In this document: positions 56,626 through 64,000 of the stretch, in pieces
Position numbering within the stretch: the first letter of the stretch is position 1
Layout of the letters: each line of letters starts with the position of its first letter
Origin: Seminavis robusta
Lineage: Eukaryota; Bacillariophyta; Bacillariophyceae; Naviculales; Naviculaceae
Length of the DNA stretch: 64,000 bases
Direction of reading: 5' to 3'
Assembly (NCBI GenBank): GCA_903772945.1
Contig: CAICTM010000267.1
Coordinates: 18,707 to 82,706 of the forward strand
Translations under genes and position numbers: made by a program
Notes under the pieces: model-generated
Database searches by the model: none
What the model was told of the DNA's origin: nothing
Seen by the model: the letters and a program-made list of their open reading frames with translations, nothing else

Positions 56626-57573
56626 ATGATGCCCAAGAGCAATAACGACGACACCTTCGATGACACTCCTAATACCATTATCTCCAAGGAGGGGGGTGAT
56701 ATGCTTGTAGAAGAAGGAGATAATGACGAAGAAGAATCAAAGGATCAATTGCCGATATGCTGTCACTTGGACAAGAATCTCAAGGGCATGTTTCGAGTGA
56801 CAAGGGCCAAAAGCAAGGCATTCCAATCGGGGGGATTTGGGGTCACTGTGTCCACAGAAGTGTCCACAGGACAAGAAGACAATGGAGACAATGACGATGA
56901 TGATGATGATGACAATAATGGAGATACTACCAAGTCTTCCAATAGAGAATCCCATGAATATTTGTTTTTAGAAGAAGTCCTCTTTCTCTTTGAGCAAGGC
57001 ATGCTGGAGTGTCACGACATCCACAATGACGACACGCCTCAACAGCAAGAACCTCCAGTTGTACTCACCGCTCCCACACTCTACGGATATCTGGAACCCT
57101 TTCACGTCCCCACCGTGGCCTATTTGACGTATGCGCATTTGCGACAACAAACCTTTCGCGTCGTTCGCTACACCGAACAACGATTGGCGCTACTCCAAGA
57201 TAATGATGGCAGCACGACACGACACCGACGACGGCTCCGAAAAGACGTTCAAACGGCGCCTCCACCGACACTTGCCACAACCACCACACCGACAAAGTTT
57301 GCCTATTGCGTCTATCCCCCCTCGTCCCAATTTGCCAAGACGCATCCGGGCATGCCGTCCTTTTTGGTAGCTGTCACGCACTACAATCAATCCAGTCTCG
57401 ACTATGCCACGGTCCGCACACTGCTACAACAAGCCCAAGGCATTCCCATTAAAATTGCCACCGTGTCCGATTCCGGAACCGTCGTTATGTTTGGCATTAC
57501 CGACCATGGAGTCCCCCCGTTGCACAAAGAGAGTAGTACTGAAGCAAACAACAACAACAACAAAGATAGCTAG
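56626..57573 (+). CDS. tRNA-splicing endonuclease subunit Sen54-like
   Basis: Single exon, 315 residues from ATG 56626. The frame is open upstream only from TTG. After a disordered acidic start, KGMFRVTRAKSKAFQSGG aligns with the N-terminal motif of Sen54. The diagnostic block is YLFLEEVLFLFEQGMLECHD, then LYGYLEPFHVPTVAYLTYAH and LRQQTFRVVRY, matching the EEALYLLE...Y.VYSHLKRLGYVV pattern of Sen54. Sen54 is a structural subunit of the heterotetrameric endonuclease that excises tRNA introns, acting beside Sen2. The C-terminal part contains FAYCVYPPSSQFAKTHPG and PSFLVAVTHYNQSS, consistent with the endonuclease-like fold. A poly-Asp run (DDDDDDD) interrupts the N-terminal domain. Confidence 0.75.
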   Translation: MMPKSNNDDTFDDTPNTIISKEGGDMLVEEGDNDEEESKDQLPICCHLDKNLKGMFRVTRAKSKAFQSGGFGVTVSTEVSTGQEDNGDNDDDDDDDNNGDTTKSSNRESHEYLFLEEVLFLFEQGMLECHDIHNDDTPQQQEPPVVLTAPTLYGYLEPFHVPTVAYLTYAHLRQQTFRVVRYTEQRLALLQDNDGSTTRHRRRLRKDVQTAPPPTLATTTTPTKFAYCVYPPSSQFAKTHPGMPSFLVAVTHYNQSSLDYATVRTLLQQAQGIPIKIATVSDSGTVVMFGITDHGVPPLHKESSTEANNNNNKDS

Positions 57574-57976
57574 CCTCAAGAAACCTTGGGAGGCATTACC
57601 CTGGACTGGCAATGATGGGAACTATTGAAAATGACTTGAGCCTGACTGACTCAACTGAGGCGAAGCGCAACGGAGGGTGGATACTTGCTGCTCGTGCTGG
57701 TCCCGCAATACCCCTTTACTCGTACCGGCCATATACTCGCCCCTTGCTCCAAACCTGTCTGTGATTAAATTCTCCTGACCACAAGAACAAATTGCATATG
57801 AGTAGGCTACACAGCAGTAACCAGCAATAAGTCGCTACTAGTTGGGTAGATCTTAGTTCTACGACTTTTCTCTCTCTGCAAAGCTTGGGATGACGCCTTG
57901 AATGGGGTTTAATATTGGTGGAGACGTAGGGCTAACACTTTCTTCGTTAGATGGCCGAACGATTAGCTAGCCAAAA
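57574..57976. other. Intergenic, convergent gene ends
   Basis: 403 bases, no gene or repeat recognised. Confidence 0.45.
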
Positions 57977-59089
57977 TTAACGTCCCGCATCTCGTCCCGT
58001 TTGCAATATGACGCCGCAATCCCTCAAAGATTGCTTCACGTTTCTCCACTTTTCCAGATCAAAGTTGCTCTCTCCAATGACATCTGGTCGGTGTGTCTCC
58101 AAGATCAAGTGAATGGTGACATTGCTTTGGGCATAGTCACACAAGACACCGCGCTGGTAGGCTTCGTCCAAAACGGCGTACTCCCCACCTTCGATATCCA
58201 TTTTGATTAGGACATGGCCTCCCTCCACCTTTTGCGCCGTCTTTAGTAACAGCGTGCTCAAGGTGATACCCTCCACGCTTGCTGCTGCTTGCACACTGCC
58301 ATCACTCTTGACCACGTCCTTGTGGGCTGGCAAAATGGAGGAACCCCAAAAGTTTTGTGCCTCGTTGACCGTGTCCAGGTAGATCTTTGTGGGACCATCC
58401 TTGCCAGCTCCTACAGTTTGTGTTAGGAACCGTACCCGACGCATCGGTTGGGGCAACACATCGTGGTTGAAACGTTCTTCTAGAGACAGCAGCCGCGGCG
58501 TAAATCGAGGATTCCCCTCCACGCCATAGTAACAATACCACTCGGGCAAAGATTCCACTTGCTTCCAAATGGAACGGCTGGAGCGTATGAGAGGATTGCC
58601 TCGTTTGTGAAAATTGTCGTTGGAGTACCGGATCGTATCCAAGTCCAGTCGAGGAGGGTTCTTGTCCAAATCTTTACCCGGACACGGCTCAATGCCCGAA
58701 TCAATAAACTTGCCCAAGCTATCACCTACGTTGGCTCCGAAATCCAAAATAGTATACTTGCACGGCTCGTCGTTGTTGGGCTCGGAGCTTGCACCCGTTC
58801 GTGGCTGTAGCAGCTCGGATAACGAACGTAAGAGATCTTCCTTGGTCGATCGTTCGTCTTGGCAGAGTTGCTGATATTGATTTCTCCAGGAACGCATCTT
58901 CTCAATCGACTCATCGTCATGCTGCCCCTGACTTGACTTGGGTTCTTGCTTGTCGTGTTGCAGGCTCAGATGCCGGCTTTTTGCCGATGTTGGGGACGGT
59001 CCAGTCCCAAACTGGGTTAGCGTGTGCAGAGCAACAAAGAAGACGCCCAGAGTAGCCACATATGCACGCAGCGATCCTGCTAGTGTCAT
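57977..59089 (-). CDS. FkbM-family methyltransferase, type II membrane protein
   Basis: Single exon, 370 residues from ATG 59089. The extension to 59140 begins with TTG. One hydrophobic helix at residues 7-24 is a signal anchor, so the catalytic part probably faces the Golgi or ER lumen. The SAM-binding core shows ILDFGANVGDS (motif I), YYGVEGNPRF (acidic strand end) and VLIKMDIEGGEYAVLDEA, the FkbM hallmark. FkbM enzymes make O-methyl ethers, often on sugars. The divergent partner is an exostosin-type glycosyltransferase 187 bases away, which makes a joint role in methylated cell-surface glycans plausible (inference). A Cys-containing insert (EPCPGKDLDKNP) follows motif I. Confidence 0.85.
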   Translation of the reverse strand: MTLAGSLRAYVATLGVFFVALHTLTQFGTGPSPTSAKSRHLSLQHDKQEPKSSQGQHDDESIEKMRSWRNQYQQLCQDERSTKEDLLRSLSELLQPRTGASSEPNNDEPCKYTILDFGANVGDSLGKFIDSGIEPCPGKDLDKNPPRLDLDTIRYSNDNFHKRGNPLIRSSRSIWKQVESLPEWYCYYGVEGNPRFTPRLLSLEERFNHDVLPQPMRRVRFLTQTVGAGKDGPTKIYLDTVNEAQNFWGSSILPAHKDVVKSDGSVQAAASVEGITLSTLLLKTAQKVEGGHVLIKMDIEGGEYAVLDEAYQRGVLCDYAQSNVTIHLILETHRPDVIGESNFDLEKWRNVKQSLRDCGVILQTGRDAGR

Positions 59090-59276
59090 TGTTACTGTTG
59101 TTGTGGTTTTCGCCGTCGTCTGGGTATTGTCTCCAAACAAGGAGTTGTGGTTCTTGGAATGTGAGTGCTCCAGACGTTTTTTGGCGCACCTCGAACCTCG
59201 AGGTGCTCGAGAAGTGGTGGCAAGGCTCGCGTTCCGAAGATACGGTCCTCACAGCAAACAGCCAAACACCTCGACA
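59090..59276. promoter_or_regulatory. Bidirectional promoter, FkbM and exostosin genes
   Basis: Only 187 bases separate opposed starts. No element is clear beyond a CTCGAGGTGCTCGAG inverted repeat near 59198-59212. Confidence 0.45.
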
Positions 59277-60767
59277 ATGGTCCATCGTTCGACACAGAGA
59301 GCAGTGGTCAAGTGCTTGTGCTTAGCCGCTGCTATTCGACTGCTAGTTGGGAACATTCGGTTTTCTGGCGGACGATCTATCAGCATTCTTACATCATACT
59401 TGAACGAAGCCGTGCTGCCGCCTTCGACGACTGTCGCCTCCCGTCCGGTGGATGTGCTGCTGCCCAATAATAACAGTGCCGCGGCTGACACAAGATTTTA
59501 CCTGATTCCTACGCCTGAAGTCACTGACTGGCTGCTTGGCAATTTCTCGGATGAAGGCTATCACTTCTACGATCGCGCTTTGAACGAGGACCAGGCCGAG
59601 CTTTGGTTGTACCGATCTCTCCAGCTGCATCCAAGTCGGACGACCGACCCCGAAAGAGCCGATGTCTTTGTCATTTGTGGGCTCCTCCACTGGAATTATC
59701 ATCGAAATAATAATCGATCCATCAAACGACATCCACAACGAAACACACGAGCTGATCTGACGCAGGGTAGCTTTGATGCCAAGGCATTTGCCGATGCAGT
59801 GGTACAACGAGTCACGGACCGGACCAAACCTCACCTAGTAGCTATCCCCACCACAAACCCTGGTACCAGTCGGTACATTGGGCTGAAAGCAATTGTGAAA
59901 GCATTGATCAAGGGAGGTGTCACAAATCTTTGGTCGTTGGGATTCGAGCGCAACAAGTTCTGGCAAGGATTGCCCCCCGATCGAATCATACCAATCCCGT
60001 ATGTGGTACAGTTTCCTCCCAGTGCACGAAACACCAGTGTAGAGATGACAACAACTCGCATCGAATCTGACCCTGCACATGTACACAACACGCGGATACC
60101 CGAGTTTGTGTTTTACGCTGGCGATAGAAGGGCTCATGCAATCGAATGGTCTGGGTGTGACCGATCCATGGTCGTGCCCTTGGCAACAGAGGCCAACATG
60201 GATGTCAGATTGATTGACAGCGGCAAGCAGAAGAAATCAAAAAGTAGCAGCACAAACAACACAACTTCGAGTGCTCGACTATCCCAGGAAGAATACAACT
60301 ACAGGATGGCATCTAGTGAATTCTGTTTGATACTATGTGGAGATTCTCCGACATCGCGGTCCTTGACATCAGCCATGGTCCATGGATGTATTCCCCTTGT
60401 AGTAGGAAGTCGCTTGAGAGGACTCTGCGAACCTCCATGTCGCAAGGGATGGGGGTGGACCATCAGTGGCAGTAACAATCCACATTTGCCATTCGCGGAA
60501 TCTCTGAATTGGACAATGTTTCCAGAAGTGAATGAGGCCCTCTTCCAACAAAGTCCCGCAAAAATCTTGCAGGAGGAAATCTCCCAAACATCCGTCGAGC
60601 ACAGGGACCACATGAGAGCCATGATGAATCATCATCGAAGTGCCTTCATCTACGGAAGGGGAAATCCTATAAACTCGACGTCATTTGGACAGGCGGTTCC
60701 CCACATCTGGAAGTCATTCTTGGAGGCACTGGATCAAGCATCTCTGAGAGACAGAAGTACTGTCTGA
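59277..60767 (+). CDS. Exostosin-like glycosyltransferase (GT47)
   Basis: Single exon, 496 residues from ATG 59277 (GACAATG). The open frame reaches back to 58938 but that part overlaps the divergent gene. A short hydrophobic anchor lies at about 10-25. The GT47 pattern follows: FYLIPTPEVTDWLL, AELWLYRSL and DPERADVFVICGLL (exostosin N-terminal half), PPDRIIPIPYVVQFPP (the conserved K/D-I-x-PY block), and EYNYRMASSEFCLILCGDSPTSRSLTSAMVHGCIPLVV (the nucleotide-sugar half). GT47 enzymes build xyloglucan, pectin, heparan-type or other glycans. The donor sugar cannot be read. Several N-glycosylation sequons (NNS, NFS, NNT) fit a lumenal location. Confidence 0.87.
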   Translation: MVHRSTQRAVVKCLCLAAAIRLLVGNIRFSGGRSISILTSYLNEAVLPPSTTVASRPVDVLLPNNNSAAADTRFYLIPTPEVTDWLLGNFSDEGYHFYDRALNEDQAELWLYRSLQLHPSRTTDPERADVFVICGLLHWNYHRNNNRSIKRHPQRNTRADLTQGSFDAKAFADAVVQRVTDRTKPHLVAIPTTNPGTSRYIGLKAIVKALIKGGVTNLWSLGFERNKFWQGLPPDRIIPIPYVVQFPPSARNTSVEMTTTRIESDPAHVHNTRIPEFVFYAGDRRAHAIEWSGCDRSMVVPLATEANMDVRLIDSGKQKKSKSSSTNNTTSSARLSQEEYNYRMASSEFCLILCGDSPTSRSLTSAMVHGCIPLVVGSRLRGLCEPPCRKGWGWTISGSNNPHLPFAESLNWTMFPEVNEALFQQSPAKILQEEISQTSVEHRDHMRAMMNHHRSAFIYGRGNPINSTSFGQAVPHIWKSFLEALDQASLRDRSTV

Positions 60768-61168
60768 GAATCGAATCAAGAGGCGTTGAGGTCGTGAGCA
60801 ACCTCGCAAAGCTGGCAGGCCAGCTAGCAGCCGCCCCAAGGGAGTCAAGCGCGTCCAGAGAGAAGGGGAACGACGACCTCCCCGCCACTACGGCGCTCTC
60901 GTCGCCAAGAACTTGCTACTAGAAAGAGTCCTTGACAACCTCCCTTGACCCGAGTGAGCGCATAGGCCTGATTACCATGCAGAGTTATACTCGGGTCGGC
61001 CCGGTGCTGTGATGCTTCTGATAAATAGCTAGTCGAACGCTCCCAGCAAAGCTGTGTATAGACTATGTGAACTAAATTAAGATGCATGTAATAGGATGAT
61101 GAGGATGATGGAAGTGGGAAGTAGATTCGATTCAATGCTGCAATTCTGGGCCCCTCTTAATCATTGAT
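60768..61168. other. Intergenic, convergent gene ends
   Basis: 401 bases between the 3' ends of the exostosin and cyclase-phosphodiesterase genes. Nothing recognised. Confidence 0.45.
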
Positions 61169-64000
61169 CTAACAATCAACAGTCTTGTTTTCCTGAGCGT
61201 CTTCAGGAGCCCGGCCAAATGTTTCCAAATATCCTTGTACAATTGCTTCCCCTTTCTCTTCCCATTCGTTGCGGTTATTCTCAGCGTAGGAGAGATATTC
61301 GTCCGAGGAGACGCCAAAGATACCACAAGTGGCCAATTTCTTTGTTAGGGGGATGATATAAAAGTCAAAGAAGCCAATCTCTCCCTTGTACCAGCTTTCG
61401 GAAGGGTCTTTATCAATGCGTCCATCCAGATAAGATTTGTAGACCTCGCAGAAGAGGCGCTCGTTCCTGCGGACAACGGGGGAGATTGGGAAACTGCTGT
61501 CAGCAAACGTGTTGGATAGACAGAAGGGGCAAGGAACACATGAAACCTGACTAACCATTTCCTGTACACATGCCAGTGTTGCATCTGTGGCGTAAGCGGA
61601 GGAGCGGCAAGTTTTGGTTTGAGTAAAAGACAAAGGATGGGAAGGTCAGCGACATCTTGTGATTCAACTTACTGTGTGGGCAACATCGGAAGCTTGAATG
61701 AGATGCTCCAACACAATTGTGGCCTTCCTGTTGACGGCAACATGAGTTTCCCCGCCGTCTTCCTTGGCACTGCCATCGATGGCAAAGGCTTTGTCCCAGC
61801 GGGACTTTCGAAGGGCACCGAGCTCCTTGTCCATGATATCTGTGGCAAGGACGACGTTGACGACGATCTGTTCGTTGGAGGTCGTGCAAATAAACGGAAG
61901 CGTGAGTTACTGCTTGGGGCATCGGCGAAACGAATTTGAAGGGCAAGGCAGACCGTACCTGTCGAAAACGGAGGAACTCTTCTTCATTGGCATAGATGCA
62001 AGCTTGCAAGTCTCCAAACTCTGGCTTCATCAGCAGTTCCCAGGCCAAATTCACGCTGTTCTGTTCGGCCACACTCTTGTCGTTGTACTTGATTGCAAGA
62101 GGGCTCTTTTCTTTCACCAACACTGAGTTTGACACGCCTGGGTGATCACTGTGTTCAAATTGCAAGAAGAGAGAAACATCATCAGCTACGGCACAGGTAT
62201 TGAAGTCTTAATAAAGTAGAGCCAAGCTTCACTTACGCATCGTGGATGAGGGCACTGATGACACAAGCGAACTGAGTAAGAGGATCGCTTGTGATACCTG
62301 AAACATCAATGACGACGTAAGCATGTCAGTATAATAGGCACGAAGCAACAAAAGATTCCAGCATGGCCCTTTTAGCGTACCAAAAGTGTGGTCGTGGAGG
62401 TCTTCAGCAACCCCAAGTGACCCTCCCTTGCGAACGCGCACTTCATGTGGGTTGATAATTCGAGAGAGAAGCTTGGTGACTGAAAAAGGGCACCAAAGAA
62501 GTGAGAGAAGGCTCAACACACAGAAGACGAATGTTTGCGGGGGCTACATACCTGACATTGTGACGTGCGACGCGTGCTCTGTTGGAGGAAATGATGGAAA
62601 GCAACATGTGAGGCGGGGGGCCACTTCTCAAATAGCGCATAGACGAGCTGAGAAGAGCACTCACCGAAGCTGTGAAAGTCATTATTTCTGTAGAGCCTTG
62701 CGACCTTTCTGACAAATAGGGCAAGCTGGTCCTGGACTTCGGTCGATAGTTGGACGGTAGCAGGGTCGACATAGTTTCGGTAGTTCTTGGAGTCAAACTG
62801 AGGGAGATTCACTACATCAACGACCTCGTCCAGCATGGGACCTTTCTTGTTGTTAACGTTGGTTTTCTCTGGCTTGGCTGGCAATTTCGGAGGGTTGGCC
62901 TTCCTACGGGCCATAATCTGTTTGAGAACCTTGCTCAAGATGTCAACGTTCCAATTCACCAAACGATTGAGCTTGGCCTCTTCCACTTCTTGCTGCTTCG
63001 ATGGGTCCATGGATGGAGCCAAGTTCCCAACAAGACCAGCCACCGCATCGTCGCCTCCAAACTCGCTCATCGCCGTCCCCATGGAGCTGGCACCACTTGA
63101 TGACTCGGCAAAGATCCTCAGCCAGTAAGTTTGCATCACCCCTACAAGTAATGTGATTGAGTGTGAGTCAATCGAAAGCAAGGGGACAGGACAAGCGACG
63201 ACGCAGTACTAACCTTTACCCTTCACTTGGGCTCTTTCTGTTCGTGGACTTAGCCATTTTCCTTTGCCGGCAGCCTTGATAAGTGCTGCTGTGTCAGCAG
63301 AAACTTGGATTCTGTTTTTCTCTCCGGTGCTTTCCATTCTCGAGGCCATGTTCATGGTATCTCCAAAGAGCTGGAAGCGCCCCTTTTCTCCGCGCTGGTA
63401 GCCAGAGCAATGACAAGGTTAGCAGATGCGACGTCGAGGGTTTGACTGGCACAGGCAAAGCAGAGTGGAAACTTACAAGCACTCCTGCTGTCACTGGACC
63501 GGAATTCAATCCAATACGCATGCGAAGGTCTGCCGTATCGGGGCCAAAGGTACTTTCCAAGTCGTGACAAAGCTCAGTCATCTTTTCCAGGCAGTCATGA
63601 GCAAATCGCGCCATAACAGTAGCATGATCCTTTCGAGGCATGGGCAGCCCAGCAACTGCGACGTAGCAATCACCGATTGTCTCGACTTTGAACACCCGCC
63701 TGCGCTTCGCAATAGAATCAAAGGAGTAGTAGATGGTCTCCAGCAATGTGAACACTTGCGAGGGCTCTCGAGCACTTGACCATGCAGTGAAGCCAACCAT
63801 GTCTCCGAACATGATAGTCGTGGCAGGAAAGAGATCCGCAATTGGTTTGCTGCCGAAAATGGTTTCGCTGGTAGCCACACCGCTCTCATCCACAGCAGCG
63901 AGGGCATTGTTGCCGGCCATCAGTCGGCTGCCAGTGTTCAAAAACGCATTCTTGGCCTTCTCTTCGGGTGCTGGAGCAAGTTCTTCCATGAGACGCGACC
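61169..64000 (-). CDS. Nucleotidyl cyclase-cyclic nucleotide phosphodiesterase fusion, N-terminus outside window
   Basis: Ten exons: 64000-63477, 63394-63214, 63141-62665, 62578-62552, 62479-62381, 62297-62237, 62148-61959, 61867-61673, 61584-61556, 61466-61169. They leave 692 residues in frame. A class III cyclase comes first: TIMFGDMVGFT and TIGDCYVAVAGLP supply the metal Asp pair, and FGDTMNMASRME the transition-state Asn/Arg. The guanine-type Glu is present (VETIGD), but Gln (FQLFGDT) sits where guanylyl cyclases have Cys and adenylyl cyclases Asp, so substrate choice is open. After KGKGVMQTYWL and a linker, a class I phosphodiesterase follows: EHASHVTMS, LIHDADHPG, VLATDIMDKE, IQASDVAHT and a WHVYRKWNERLF block, with all metal ligands. 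It would both make and break cyclic nucleotide. The upstream part (SRLMEEL) suggests a membrane-receptor N-terminus, as in other diatom cyclases. Confidence 0.93.

Noticed and set aside
58938-59276. N-terminal extension of the exostosin frame
   Set aside because: It overlaps the divergent FkbM gene, does not begin with ATG at 58938, and a signal-anchor start at 59277 fits the family.

Overview
The window reads as nuclear DNA of a stramenopile alga, most likely a pennate diatom (inference). Supporting signs are short GT-AG introns of roughly 75-115 bases, N-terminal leaders that look like signal peptide plus F-starting plastid transit peptide, and gene families common in diatoms: Cache-type membrane receptors, a nucleotidyl cyclase fused to a phosphodiesterase, a BtaB-like methyltransferase, GT47 and FkbM enzymes. 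About 23 protein genes are supported. Ten or more are spliced, and most starts were chosen at ATG because several long open frames only begin at GTG or TTG.

Layout. 1-4 kb: the 3' end of a SET-domain gene and a convergent nuclear-type GTPase. 6.0-12.2 kb: a four-exon, 1,985-residue receptor with two Cache-like sensor regions and TPR-like helices. 13.0-15.7 kb: a seven-helix receptor divergent from a small two-exon gene, with a perfect CRE palindrome between them. 16.0-21.0 kb: a lipid-type methyltransferase and a multicopper oxidase carrying a C-terminal Hedgehog-type Hint domain and membrane segments. 21.9-23.0 kb: plastid N-acetylglutamate kinase. 26.4-29.1 kb: a protein with up to eight ubiquitin-interacting-like motifs. 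30.6-34.6 kb: a repeat-built protein gene followed by four tandem DNA arrays, three of which repeat splice-site-like modules and one of which is a hairpin minisatellite. 37-40.8 kb: a zinc-ribbon protein and a protein with an internal duplication. 42-45.2 kb: a membrane protein, a possibly plastid GNAT acetyltransferase and a rhodanese. 45.8-52.4 kb: a calcium-regulated PPEF-type phosphatase, a papain-like peptidase with a peptidoglycan-binding-like tail, and a six-exon membrane protein. 53.4-60.8 kb: two divergent pairs, RWD/DUF1115 with a Sen54-like tRNA-splicing subunit, and FkbM with exostosin. 61.2-64 kb: a ten-exon cyclase-phosphodiesterase running off the right edge.

As a set, the window is rich in signalling: two receptors, a cyclic-nucleotide synthesis/breakdown enzyme, a Ca2+-responsive phosphatase and two CRE palindromes. 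The most unusual items are the multicopper oxidase-Hint fusion and the exon-intron-like tandem arrays at 32.3-33.6 kb. No rRNA, tRNA, transposon or CRISPR array was recognised.
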